The notes: generated from the letters alone by a model not told the origin. Counted from the first letter of the stretch, positions 17,675 through 26,089 are shown. The stretch: DNA of 34,164 nucleotides from Candidatus Methylomirabilis sp. (GCA_020722985.1 DYJU01000018.1:1-34164); one strand, 5' to 3'. Made by a program: numbers and translations.

Positions 17675-17782
17675 AATACAAAATATTTAAAATAAATTAT
17701 ATATTTATTATATATATTAAGAGAGAGGAAGATATAATTATATTCAGGAGATTAGCCAAATTTTTAAGGAGGATTTTATTTT

Positions 17783-18979
17783 ATGGCGGATGTAATGGCT
17801 GAGATAGAAGAATTAAAGAAAAAAATATCCCAGAATCCTGACTCTCTCATTTTTGTTCCGCTTGCCGATGCTTATCGCAGAGCAGGTATGTTAGATGAAG
17901 CCATTGAAGTATGTAAAAAAGGTCTTGAAAAACATCAAAATTATACATCTGCCAGGGTAGTTTTAGGCAGGATTTATTCTGAAAAAAATATGTTAGATGA
18001 TGCAATTGCTGAATTTAAAAAGGTTGAGGCAGTTGATATTGACAATATAATGGTTCATTCAATGCTTGGTAATATATATTTAAAAAAAAAAAGATATGCT
18101 GAAGCAGTTGAACAGTTTCAAAGAGTTCTTTCATTAAATCCAGAAGACCTTGAAACACAGGAAAAATTAAAAGAAGCTCTTTCTGCAAAACAGGAACCAA
18201 TAAAGGCAGAATCAAAGATAGTTGAAAAATCAAAAACAGAAGAAAAGCCAAAAATAGAAGAAAAACCCAAAATAGAAGAAAAATCAAAAGTTGAACCAAA
18301 GGAAGATTTACAGAAAAGTTTAAAAGTAGCTGAAATTTATACGAAGAAAGAGGAATTTGATAAGGCAATAGAGATTTATAGAGAAATATTATCGAAAGAT
18401 CCTGAAAATATTTTCGTGCAGCAGAAATTAAGAGAGGTTTATAGTTTTCAAGAAAAGAAATTAGAAAAACTAAAACAAAAAAGTTCTTCTTCAGAAAAAA
18501 GCGAGAATGATAAAATAACAACAGAAGATATACTTGTTGTAATGAAAGATGCAATAACTGAAACTGAGAAAAAAGAACCTGCAAAAGTTGAAAAACAGGA
18601 AGCAAAATTTCTTTTTGATAGCAATAAAGCAAAAAAGATTGAAAATATTTTAAAGGATTTGACCAATACAGAAGGAATAGTTGGTGGAATTTTTTTACAG
18701 AGAGATGGTAAAATAGTTGCAAGTATTTTACCGCCAGACATTGATTCAGCAGAGATAGATAAAGATATAACTCAGATAGTGGATAAAACAGAAAAATCTA
18801 TTTTTAATATGAAACAGGGCAGACTGAATTACGCTATAATAGTGTCAGAAGTAGGACAACTTTTATTTACAGAAATCAGCAATGGCGTGCTTTTTATGAT
18901 AGGAAACGAAAAGATAAATATGGGTAAGATGAGTTATGTTTTAAAAGATGTGGTTGCTAAAATAAAGGCACTTTTTTAA
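17783..18979 (+). CDS. TPR protein with C-terminal roadblock/LC7 domain
   Basis: 398 residues with a strong AAGGAGG Shine-Dalgarno. N-terminal tetratricopeptide repeats (about 18-51, 52-85, 86-122; the third reads MLGNIYLKKKRYAEAVEQFQRVLSLNP) are followed by a Lys/Glu/Pro linker (135-178) with four 6-residue EKxKxE repeats, and another TPR (about 179-214). A charged stretch then leads to a roadblock/LC7 domain (about 283-398, starting KIENILKDLTNTEGIVGGIFLQRDGKIV). Roadblock domains dimerise and regulate small Ras-like GTPases such as MglA. A second, free-standing roadblock gene follows 35 bp downstream, so the two probably pair. No GTPase gene is nearby. There is no signal peptide, so it is cytoplasmic. 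Confidence 0.82.
   Translation: MADVMAEIEELKKKISQNPDSLIFVPLADAYRRAGMLDEAIEVCKKGLEKHQNYTSARVVLGRIYSEKNMLDDAIAEFKKVEAVDIDNIMVHSMLGNIYLKKKRYAEAVEQFQRVLSLNPEDLETQEKLKEALSAKQEPIKAESKIVEKSKTEEKPKIEEKPKIEEKSKVEPKEDLQKSLKVAEIYTKKEEFDKAIEIYREILSKDPENIFVQQKLREVYSFQEKKLEKLKQKSSSSEKSENDKITTEDILVVMKDAITETEKKEPAKVEKQEAKFLFDSNKAKKIENILKDLTNTEGIVGGIFLQRDGKIVASILPPDIDSAEIDKDITQIVDKTEKSIFNMKQGRLNYAIIVSEVGQLLFTEISNGVLFMIGNEKINMGKMSYVLKDVVAKIKALF
18224..18295 (+). repeat. 18-bp tandem repeat inside the TPR-roadblock linker
   Basis: Four in-frame 18-bp units encode EKSKTE, EKPKIE, EKPKIE and EKSKVE (residues 148-171). The two middle units are nearly identical at DNA level, consistent with replication slippage in a flexible charged linker. 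Confidence 0.75.
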
Positions 18980-19014
18980 GTTGAAAAGAAAAGCGATGGA
19001 GGAATATGATATAA

Positions 19015-19371
19015 ATGGATTTTAAAACATTGCTACAGAAAATAGTAGAAAATGTTGACGGCGCAATTGGGGCTGCTGTTATAGGAGAGGATGGCATAGC
19101 AATAGAACAATTTACAACAAAAGCAGATTTTGATATAACTGCTGCGGGTGCCGAATATTCAACAATAATAAGCAGTGCTAAAAAAGCATCAAAAAGTTTT
19201 GGACTTGGTAAAACAAACGAGGTTTTAATTTCAACTGAAAAAGCAACAATGATAATGATGATGATGGATAAAAATTTATTTGTAACTTTAGCTTTAAATT
19301 TAGATGGTAATTTAGGAAGGGGAAGGTTAGAATTAAAAAAAGCAATTCCTGAACTGGAAAAACTAATTTAA
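19015..19371 (+). CDS. Roadblock/LC7 domain protein (MglB-like)
   Basis: 118 residues, a single roadblock/LC7 domain. It starts with the helix FKTLLQKIVENVDGAIGAAVI, then GEDGIAIEQF, a central helix (YSTIISSAKKASKSFG) and the strand pattern NEVLISTEKATMIMMMMDKNLFVTLAL, ending in a helix. Such proteins dimerise and act as regulators of MglA/Ras-like GTPases in polarity and motility. GGAGG lies at 18998-19002. It follows the TPR-roadblock protein; the pair may form a heterodimer. No GTPase is encoded in the window. Confidence 0.83.
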   Translation: MDFKTLLQKIVENVDGAIGAAVIGEDGIAIEQFTTKADFDITAAGAEYSTIISSAKKASKSFGLGKTNEVLISTEKATMIMMMMDKNLFVTLALNLDGNLGRGRLELKKAIPELEKLI

Positions 19372-19374
19372 TTT

Positions 19375-20166
19375 ATGTTTCTTAAAGTTTTCAAAAGAAC
19401 ATTCTGGATATTCTATGATAATCTATTGAAAGGTATATTATTTAATTTTTTTATCTTTATTCTTGTGCTCATTCCTGCATTATTTACTTTTAAAATGAAA
19501 AAATATGAATTGATTTTTTTTATAGTAACTTTTTGGTATGTTTTTATTCCTGCTGTAATGGCTTATTTTATAAAAGTTATTAAAGTTGAGGAAACCAAAA
19601 GTTTTTTTTCTGAATTATTAAATGGTTTACGGCTTTTTACATTAAAAAGTATTCTGATATTATTAATAAATATTTTATTTGTTATAATTGCGCTTATAAG
19701 TATTAATTTTTATAAAAATATGACTCAGTTAAGACAGATTTCCATTATCCTCGGTGGATTGGGAATATGGATTTTTTTAATCTTTATTTTAATGCAAATC
19801 TATATACTACCTATTTTTGTTTTAGATGAAAAAAGAAGAATTTTTACTTCTTTTAAAAAAGCATTAATAATGGTAATGTCAGCCCCTTTTAGTTCTTTTT
19901 TTATTTTTTTAACAATTGCTTATTTAATGATTTTATTTTATCCTTTATTTTTAATTATATTTGGGAATAAAATATCATTTTTTCTTGCATTTTTATCACT
20001 TTTTCCTATTTTTTTATTGCCATTTATTAGTTTTACATTTATAATATTATTGCAATTAAACGCAACATTTTTAATTTACGAAAAACATAAAATTTTCCCG
20101 GATTTAACTGAAATCTGGGAAGAAAAAAGTTTGTCAAACATTTTTAAACCATGGGAGACAAAGTAA
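19375..20166 (+). CDS. Six-TM integral membrane protein of unknown function
   Basis: 263 residues, with about six predicted membrane helices (around 17-38, 44-67, 91-112, 121-150, 170-195, 198-230) rich in Phe, Ile and Leu. A short amphipathic N-terminus (LKVFKRTFWIFYDNLLKG) and a hydrophilic C-terminal tail (HKIFPDLTEIWEEKSLSNIFKPWE) follow the layout of the DUF624/YesL-like family, but I see no diagnostic motif. The gene starts 3 bp after the roadblock gene and ends 3 bp before the FtsB-like gene, so it is co-transcribed with them. Function is not assigned. Confidence 0.7.
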   Translation: MFLKVFKRTFWIFYDNLLKGILFNFFIFILVLIPALFTFKMKKYELIFFIVTFWYVFIPAVMAYFIKVIKVEETKSFFSELLNGLRLFTLKSILILLINILFVIIALISINFYKNMTQLRQISIILGGLGIWIFLIFILMQIYILPIFVLDEKRRIFTSFKKALIMVMSAPFSSFFIFLTIAYLMILFYPLFLIIFGNKISFFLAFLSLFPIFLLPFISFTFIILLQLNATFLIYEKHKIFPDLTEIWEEKSLSNIFKPWETK

Positions 20167-20169
20167 AAA

Positions 20170-20463
20170 ATGTGGAAGTCAAAAAGAATAACGGCAAAAT
20201 CTAGGAAAAAAGGTTTGATTATAATTTTTATACTAATTTTTTTCTCTTTTGCATTCATAAAAAGTTTTTATAAATTTGTTTCAATAAAAATAAAAGAAAA
20301 ACAGATGATAGAGGAGATAGAAATTTTAAAGCAAAAAAATGATGAAATTAAAAGAAAATTAAATAATATTTATGACAATAAGGATTTTATTGAAAAGCAG
20401 GCCAGACAGTTAAATCTGATAAAAGATGGTGAAATAATTTTTATAATAAAAAAAACCGAATAA
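20170..20463 (+). CDS. ftsB: FtsB/DivIC-family septum formation initiator
   Basis: 97 residues. A basic N-terminus is followed by one transmembrane helix (about 14-31), a coiled coil (about 35-68) and the family-typical tail DFIEKQARQLNLIKDGEIIFII. Length and order match FtsB/DivIC, bitopic proteins of the division complex that bind FtsL and FtsQ and help activate septal peptidoglycan synthesis. The gene is 3 bp after the six-TM protein. Sequence conservation in this family is low, so the call rests mainly on architecture and the C-terminal motif. Confidence 0.78.
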   Translation: MWKSKRITAKSRKKGLIIIFILIFFSFAFIKSFYKFVSIKIKEKQMIEEIEILKQKNDEIKRKLNNIYDNKDFIEKQARQLNLIKDGEIIFIIKKTE

Positions 20464-20491
20464 AAAAATATAAAATGGAAATTTCATAAAG

Positions 20492-23395
20492 ATGAAAAAA
20501 CTTATTTTATCATTGCTATTAATTCTAATCACAATTTCAAATGCCTTTGCGTTAAATAAGATTAGATATAAAGATTTTAAATGGTATATCTATGAAACGG
20601 AAAATTTCTATATTTATTATTATAAGGGGGCTGAGTTTTTAGCTAAAATGTCAGCAATTTATGCAGAAGAAGCTTATAACAAATTGAGTAGGGAACTTAA
20701 TTTTAAATCAAAAGAAAAAAATCCACTATTCATTTATGATTCACATCAGGCATTTACAACTACCAATATTACACAATCTTTTATAGGTGAAGGAACAGGC
20801 GGATTTACTGAAATGTTTAAAAACAGGGTGGTAGTGCCAACGAATGGTTCATTAAAGTCATTGAGGGAAGTTATCTTTCATGAAATGACCCATGTTTTTC
20901 AGTATAAAATAATATACGGCGAAGGAATGCTATCTTATGCGTCGTTATATAAAGATTTATTTATTCCTTTATGGGTTATGGAAGGTAGCGCTGAGTATTT
21001 TGCAGAAGATTTTGATACGATAGGTGATATGATTTTAAGAGATGCTGTAATTAATAACAGACTGATACCCATTGATAAATTGGATAGTTTTTCACATTTA
21101 GAAGAAGTTTATTTGGCTTATAAGGAAGCCCAGACTATTTTTATTTATCTTTCAAATAAATATGGAAAAGGGAAAATATCAGAATTCATAAATGGTTTTC
21201 GCGGAGATGCTGGTATGGATGCAATTTTTAAGAAAGTATTTAAAAAAGAAATCAGTGATTTTCAAAAGGAATACGAATTTTATTTAAAGAAAAAATACTG
21301 GTCACAGGTTCAGGGCAGAGACACGCCTGAAAAATATGGTCCTAAATTAACTGAAAATGATCATCGCCATATAGTTTATAATCAGGCGCCAACTTTTTCT
21401 CCTGACGGAAAATATATTGCTTTTATATCAACACGAGAAGGTAACAGGGCAATTTATATTATGCGTAATGATGGCAAAGAGTTAAAACAGGTTTTTAGCA
21501 ACAGGTTTGAAGGAATTTCTGTAGATGGGTTTCCAATATCGTGGGCTAATGATAATAAGACAATTTATTTTGTTTCAAAAGAAAAAGGGAAAAAATATAT
21601 ATTTAAAGGGAATATTGAAACTGGGGAATTAGAAAAAATCCTTATACCTGAATTTGATAATTTATTTTCTCCAGCAATTTCTCCTGATGGAAAATATATT
21701 GCTTTTATTGCTTTAAAAGATGGATTTTCGGATGTTTATTTATATAATATAGAAAAAAAAGAAACAATAAATATTACAAAAAACATATTTATGAATAATT
21801 ATGTCAGTTGGTCAGGTGACGGAAGTTCACTTATATTCACTGAAGAAAGAAATGATTATAGCAGATTGGTTATTTTGGAATTAAATACAGGAAATAAAAA
21901 ATTTATAACAAAACCTGTTAAATATGATTATTTGGCTCCACGGTTTTTAAATGAAAAAGAAATCGTATGTTTGTCTGATAAAACAGGAGTCTTTAATTTA
22001 TATAAAATAGATTTAAAAACAGGAAATGAATATCAGATGACAAACATTATAAATGGAATCTTTAATCCTTCTGTTTCTGATAATTATATTACATATGCTT
22101 ATTACGAAGATGCCTGTTATAATATTTATAAATATTTAATTTCAAAAAAGCAGAAATTTGTGGAAATACCACTTATTTATAATGAAGCACTTATTAAAAA
22201 TAAAGAAAAAGAGCAGGGAAAAATATTAAGATATGAAAAGAAATATGAATATAAATATGATATAAAAACGCCTAACGAAGGTGATGACGAAGAATTTAAA
22301 AAAGAGATAGAAAAAATTGCAGAAAAAATAATTAAAAATAATGAACAGTATTCATTAAAGTTTACTCCTGATATATTTTTTGCCCTACTTGGTTTTAGCA
22401 CTGATACAGGACCTGTAGGAGGTGCTTATATTTTAACATCAGACATGTTAGGCGATCATAATCTTGCTATTATTGCAAATTTTATACCTGGTTATTTTTC
22501 GCAATTTGATTTTAGTTATCTATTACTGAAATTGCCTTTTGATTTAGGTTTTAATTTTTTCTATCATCAGAATATTTACAAATTATATGATATAAATACG
22601 AATTCATTTTTTTCTCAACTTGATACAACAGAAATCGGCGGAAACTTACAGATGAGTTATCCTTTAAATTTATATGCAAGTTTAGGATTGATTTTAGGAA
22701 CAAAAAAAATAACAGATAAGTATATAAATTATGATACGAGTAGTATATATTTATTCAATGATAATGAAATCAATTTTTTAAATACTTTAACATTTTATTT
22801 TGTAAATGATTTTTCTTTCTGGCGGGATTTCTGGACATATTCAGGAGATTTTATTTTATTTTATGTTGAAATGGCGGATAAAATCTTTAGCGGGACAAAG
22901 ACATATACTATTTATGAAATGGATTTAAGAAAATATTTTGATCTGTCATCTTTTGTTTATAAAAATTTGAGTTTTAATTTAAGAATTTTAGGCGCAATGA
23001 CAGAAGGACCGGATAAACCATATTTTCTTTTGGGCGGATTAAATACAGTCAGGGGTTTAAAATACGGTGAATATGAAGGAGATAAAGTAATAATTACAAA
23101 TTATGAATTGAGATATACCCTTGCCCAGAATTTTAATTTCACAATATGGCCTTTGCAGTTTTTAATGTTTAAAAATTTAAAAATAGCATTTTTTGATGAT
23201 GCTGGTATTGTAAAAACAGGAATAATAGATAAATTAAGTAATGAAGAAATAAAAAATGGGATAGGGATAAGTTTGATTATTGATGCATTTTTAATTCAAA
23301 GACAGTTCTTACCTGTAAGATTTGACCTTGCAAAAAGGACAGATATAGGCGATGATTCATGGAAATTTTATTTTTCTTTGAGTACTGGATTTTGA
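20492..23395 (+). CDS. Outer-membrane fusion: peptidase-MA domain, TolB-like propeller, Omp85-type barrel
   Basis: 967 residues. A signal peptide (1-20, cleaving after AFA) is followed by a gluzincin-like domain (about 25-270) with HEMTH (130-134) and a downstream EGSAEY (E164/E168), the zinc-site layout of peptidase MA-like proteins. A PD40/TolB-like propeller (about 290-560) has repeats such as FSPDGKYIAFIS (302-313) and ISPDGKYIAFIA (396-407). A Lys/Glu-rich connector (565-620) leads to a beta-barrel (about 625-967) with the Omp85 signature GGLNTVRGL (848-856) and a terminal Phe as barrel-insertion signal. A role in handling or processing exported proteins at the outer membrane is plausible; the actual function is not known. 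No POTRA domains are recognisable. Confidence 0.83.
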   Translation: MKKLILSLLLILITISNAFALNKIRYKDFKWYIYETENFYIYYYKGAEFLAKMSAIYAEEAYNKLSRELNFKSKEKNPLFIYDSHQAFTTTNITQSFIGEGTGGFTEMFKNRVVVPTNGSLKSLREVIFHEMTHVFQYKIIYGEGMLSYASLYKDLFIPLWVMEGSAEYFAEDFDTIGDMILRDAVINNRLIPIDKLDSFSHLEEVYLAYKEAQTIFIYLSNKYGKGKISEFINGFRGDAGMDAIFKKVFKKEISDFQKEYEFYLKKKYWSQVQGRDTPEKYGPKLTENDHRHIVYNQAPTFSPDGKYIAFISTREGNRAIYIMRNDGKELKQVFSNRFEGISVDGFPISWANDNKTIYFVSKEKGKKYIFKGNIETGELEKILIPEFDNLFSPAISPDGKYIAFIALKDGFSDVYLYNIEKKETINITKNIFMNNYVSWSGDGSSLIFTEERNDYSRLVILELNTGNKKFITKPVKYDYLAPRFLNEKEIVCLSDKTGVFNLYKIDLKTGNEYQMTNIINGIFNPSVSDNYITYAYYEDACYNIYKYLISKKQKFVEIPLIYNEALIKNKEKEQGKILRYEKKYEYKYDIKTPNEGDDEEFKKEIEKIAEKIIKNNEQYSLKFTPDIFFALLGFSTDTGPVGGAYILTSDMLGDHNLAIIANFIPGYFSQFDFSYLLLKLPFDLGFNFFYHQNIYKLYDINTNSFFSQLDTTEIGGNLQMSYPLNLYASLGLILGTKKITDKYINYDTSSIYLFNDNEINFLNTLTFYFVNDFSFWRDFWTYSGDFILFYVEMADKIFSGTKTYTIYEMDLRKYFDLSSFVYKNLSFNLRILGAMTEGPDKPYFLLGGLNTVRGLKYGEYEGDKVIITNYELRYTLAQNFNFTIWPLQFLMFKNLKIAFFDDAGIVKTGIIDKLSNEEIKNGIGISLIIDAFLIQRQFLPVRFDLAKRTDIGDDSWKFYFSLSTGF

Positions 23396-23403
23396 TATAA
23401 AAA

Positions 23404-24228
23404 ATGGATTATATAAATTCATCAATTTTAGGTATAATTCAAGGGTTAACTGAATTTTTGCCGATAAGTTCAACTGCGCATCTTATAATAGTCCCTTTTT
23501 TATTAAAAATAAAAGAAGGATTATTAAAATCTTTGACTTTTGATATTTTTTTACATGGTGGAACTTTGCTTGCGGTTATTATCTATTACAGGGATAAAAT
23601 AATAAAATTAATTGTAAAATTTTTTGAAGGCATATTTGATAAAAATAAAAGAGACGATGTCAATTTTAAACTTTCTATTTTTATAATATTGGCAACTCTA
23701 CCTGCTTTTTTCTTCGGATATTTTTTTAAAGATTTGATTGAACAAATTTTCAGAACGCCAATTTTTTCTGCTTTATTCTTAATAATTTTTGCTATTTTAT
23801 TATTTATTGCTGATAGAATAAAAAACAAAAGCAAAGACATAGAAAAATTAAATTTTTTTGATGCTCTAATAATAGGATTTTTTCAGGCGATTGCGCTTTT
23901 GCCTGGCGTTTCGCGTTCAGGTATTACAATAACAGCGGGTCTTTTTTTGGGGTATAACAGAAAAGACGCAGCAGAATTTTCTTTTTTACTTTCCATTCCT
24001 GTTATTCTTGGGGCTTTAGTTTTTGGAATAAAGGATTTAGTTAAAAGTGGAATAAACGATAACTTTATTATATTGATAACAGGATTTATTTTTGCTTTTT
24101 TATCTGGAATTATAGCAATTAAATTTTTACTTTCCTATGTTAAAAGATTTTCATATCTTATTTTTATTATTTACAGAATAACTTTCGGAACTTTAATTCT
24201 TATTTTAATATTTTTAGGTAAAATATGA
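23404..24228 (+). CDS. uppP: Undecaprenyl-diphosphatase (BacA/UppP)
   Basis: 274 residues, integral membrane. Both family motifs are present: QGLTEFLPISSTAHL (13-27, with E17, S23 and H26) and LPGVSRSG (166-173, with R171). It dephosphorylates undecaprenyl pyrophosphate to regenerate the lipid carrier for peptidoglycan and surface polysaccharides. It lies 8 bp after the Omp85-type fusion gene and overlaps the next gene by 4 bp (ATGA). Confidence 0.95.
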   Translation: MDYINSSILGIIQGLTEFLPISSTAHLIIVPFLLKIKEGLLKSLTFDIFLHGGTLLAVIIYYRDKIIKLIVKFFEGIFDKNKRDDVNFKLSIFIILATLPAFFFGYFFKDLIEQIFRTPIFSALFLIIFAILLFIADRIKNKSKDIEKLNFFDALIIGFFQAIALLPGVSRSGITITAGLFLGYNRKDAAEFSFLLSIPVILGALVFGIKDLVKSGINDNFIILITGFIFAFLSGIIAIKFLLSYVKRFSYLIFIIYRITFGTLILILIFLGKI

Positions 24229-24989
24229 AAATAAAATTTTTAGGAACAGGAACTTCGCATGGCGTGCCTCTTATTGGGTGTAATTGTAAGACCTGTAGGT
24301 CAAAAAATAAAAAAAATATAAGATACAGAACTTCCATTTTAATTTTCGAAGATAATACGTATATACTTGTTGATACACCGCCAGAGTTTCGTTTGAGGGC
24401 GATTGAATATAAAATAAAAAAAATAGATGCAATTTTATTTACCCATGCTCATATGGACCATATCGCAGGTTTTGATGATATAAGAAGGTTTAATGAGATA
24501 CAAGGAAAAGTAATCAATGCTTATGCAGATAAAAAAAATTTAAAAGAGATAAAAAAAAGATTCAGTTATATATGGGAAAAAACGCAATTAGGAGGCGGAA
24601 AACCAAAAGTAAATTTAAAAGAGATAAAACCATTTGTAGAATTTAAAATAAATAATATAAAAATTCTGCCTTTCCCAGTTTTACACGGAGAAATTATTGT
24701 AATGGGATTTAGAATAAAAAATTTTGCTTATATAACAGACGTTTCAAAAATTCCTGATAAAGTATATAAATATTTAAATGATTTAGAAGTTTTAGTTTTA
24801 GATGCGTTAAGGATAGAAGAGCATCCAACACATTTTAATTTATCTAAAGCGATAGAAGAAGCAAAAAAAATAAATGCAAGAAAAACTTTTTTTACTCATA
24901 TAGCACATTCTTTAGAACATAATGAAACAGAGAAAATTTTACCTGAAAATATAAAACTTGCCTATGATGGGCTGGAAATTAAGTTATAA
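24225..24989 (+). CDS. Metallo-beta-lactamase-fold hydrolase (PhnP-like)
   Basis: 254 residues. The N-terminus GTGTSHGVPLIGCNCKTC carries the C19/C21/C24 cluster seen in PhnP-type proteins. The metal-binding motif HAHMDH (H74, H76, D78, H79) and further His/Asp positions (H154 region in VLHGE, D173 in ITDVS, H228 in FTHIAHS) complete the di-metal site. PhnP itself is a cyclic ribose phosphodiesterase of phosphonate breakdown, but no phn genes are near, so the substrate is unknown. Last gene of the second run; it overlaps uppP by 4 bp. Confidence 0.87.
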   Translation: MKIKFLGTGTSHGVPLIGCNCKTCRSKNKKNIRYRTSILIFEDNTYILVDTPPEFRLRAIEYKIKKIDAILFTHAHMDHIAGFDDIRRFNEIQGKVINAYADKKNLKEIKKRFSYIWEKTQLGGGKPKVNLKEIKPFVEFKINNIKILPFPVLHGEIIVMGFRIKNFAYITDVSKIPDKVYKYLNDLEVLVLDALRIEEHPTHFNLSKAIEEAKKINARKTFFTHIAHSLEHNETEKILPENIKLAYDGLEIKL

Positions 24990-25113
24990 TTAAAAAACAT
25001 TTCTGGATTTCGGTTGAAAACAATTTACAATTTGCAGTTTTTGATTTATAAATAAATCGTAAAGTAAAATTGTAAGGGGATTATTTAATAGTGGAAAAAT
25101 TTTTAAATTTGTA

Positions 25114-25502
25114 GTAATAGTTCAGCCACCAGAAGTGAATTTGTAAAAGTGTTGCTGTTAGTAAGTAAATGCCTGACGTTGTCATTCTTAGGAAGCCGAA
25201 AGATGGTGGCAGAAAGAAAAATAAAGGGTGGACGAAGATTAACGAAGCAATCTCGCAGTAAAAAACGGAAGAAAACAAGGCAATCGTAATAAAAGCAAGA
25301 TTGCTTTGTTAGGCTCAAATGACGAAATTATAGAAGGCAGAAGTTATCATTTGCCTGACATTTAGAAGGTAGAGACGCCCATCCTTGGGCGTCTGCACCC
25401 GGAGAATAGAAGATAAAAGGACTTGTTCGCCTGACTTTAAAATGACAACAGAAAAAATTTATTTATTGGCAAATTTTGTTCTACCTATGGTTAAACTATT
25501 AC
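25114..25502 (+). repeat. Palindromic interspersed element, copy C1 (most complete)
   Basis: 389 bp with both ends: left GTAATAGTTCAGCCAC (25114-25129), right ATGGTTAAACTATTAC ending at 25502, which are imperfect inverted repeats. Inside, TTGTCATTCTTAGGAAGCC mirrors the right-hand GCCTGACTTTAAAATGACAA, and CGAAGCAATCTCGC (25243-25256) mirrors GCAAGATTGCTTTG (25295-25308). The whole unit is thus a long nested palindrome with no coding capacity. A GCCTGAC-containing module is present twice, separated by a small perfect hairpin at 25373-25394. Size, terminal inverted repeats and intergenic placement fit a MITE. Confidence 0.75.
25373..25394. repeat. Perfect 9-bp hairpin inserted in element C1
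   Basis: AGACGCCCA (25373-25381), loop TCCT, TGGGCGTCT (25386-25394). It is GC-rich in a very AT-rich setting and absent from the other element copies, and it is flanked by two versions of the same element module. It may be a separate small repeat that inserted there. Confidence 0.6.
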
Positions 25503-25756
25503 AAAAAGAAGTCCCTTCTCCCCAGGGGGAGAGGGGAAAGGGAAATAAGGGCGGACGAGCCAGACGAAGTAATCAGGCAGTTGAAAAACGAAAGAAGACA
25601 ATAAAGAGGCGATCAGTGATAAAATCAAAATTACTTTGTCAGGCTCATTGAACGGTATAATAGAAGATAAGGGTCATCATTCGCCTGACTTTAAAATGAT
25701 AGAATAAAAAATTTATTTAGGGACTAATTTTATTTTACCAGTGGCTAAACTATTAT
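25503..25756 (+). repeat. Palindromic interspersed element, copy C2 (chimeric left end)
   Basis: Directly abuts C1. It starts with AAAAAGAAGTCCCTTCTCCCC and a C/G-rich hairpin (25513-25535), then continues with the family core (CGAAGTAATCAGGCAG, TCAAAATTACTTTGTCAGGC) and the right terminal repeat GTGGCTAAACTATTAT (25741-25756). The junction ACTATTAC followed by AAAAAGAAGTYCCTTCTCCCC is the same as at 1363-1391. Confidence 0.65.
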
Positions 25757-25874
25757 ACTATTGCGGTTTTAAATTCCTAATTTTTTATTGATTTTTCATT
25801 AAAAATATCTTATATTGACTACATAATCCAGAATTTGACCTTTAACAAATTGACATTATATCTATTTAAAAACA

Positions 25875-26088
25875 GAAGTTATAAAGTACTACTATAAGAA
25901 ACATAGATATAAAAAATTAAGAAACAAACTTGATTTGACACAGGAGCAATTTGTTTAGAAAATTAAAGTAATATTTTTTTACAGTAAATAGGTGGGAAAA
26001 AGGCATCCTCAAGCCGCATCCCTTTTTACTCAACAGGGTTATGGAAATGGTTGAAGGGGCTGGATGGAAGAATGTTGAAGATATATAA
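25875..26088 (+). pseudogene. Degraded XRE-family helix-turn-helix regulator
   Basis: Translation gives KKLRNKLDLTQEQFV, then a TAG stop (25956-25958), KIKV, a frame change near the T run at 25974-25980, and in the shifted frame NRWEKGILKPHPFLLNRVME ending at TAA 26086-26088. Joined, this is the classic XRE core (LTQEQFA...RWE.G..KP.P). One in-frame stop plus a one-base shift, and no convincing start codon, mark it as inactivated. It is wedged between repeat copies C2 and D, so its loss may be linked to their insertion. Its original target is unknown. Confidence 0.65.
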
Positions 26089-26089
26089 T

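Larger units (their letters stand above)
17213..17782. other. Gene-free stretch: repeat copy B and promoter
   Basis: No gene is visible in these 570 bases. They contain the degenerate module at 17231-17299, one palindromic element copy (about 17300-17624), a promoter (17646-17674) and a roughly 100-base AT-rich leader before the next gene. No intrinsic terminator is obvious for the preceding operon, unless the palindromic element serves that purpose when transcribed. Confidence 0.75.

Noticed and set aside
18015-18722. A 235-codon minus-strand frame inside the TPR-roadblock gene
   Set aside because: It is antisense to a gene with clear TPR and roadblock domains; the composition is Leu/Phe/Gln shadow sequence.
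24990-25113. Terminator for the uppP/metallohydrolase run
   Set aside because: Only a weak AT-rich inverted repeat (ACAATTTAC with GTAAAATTGT) is present, with no GC stem and no clear T tract.
25385-25651. An 88-codon plus-strand frame in the repeat region
   Set aside because: It runs through the palindromic element and its C/G-rich hairpin; it starts in a hairpin loop and matches no protein style of this genome.
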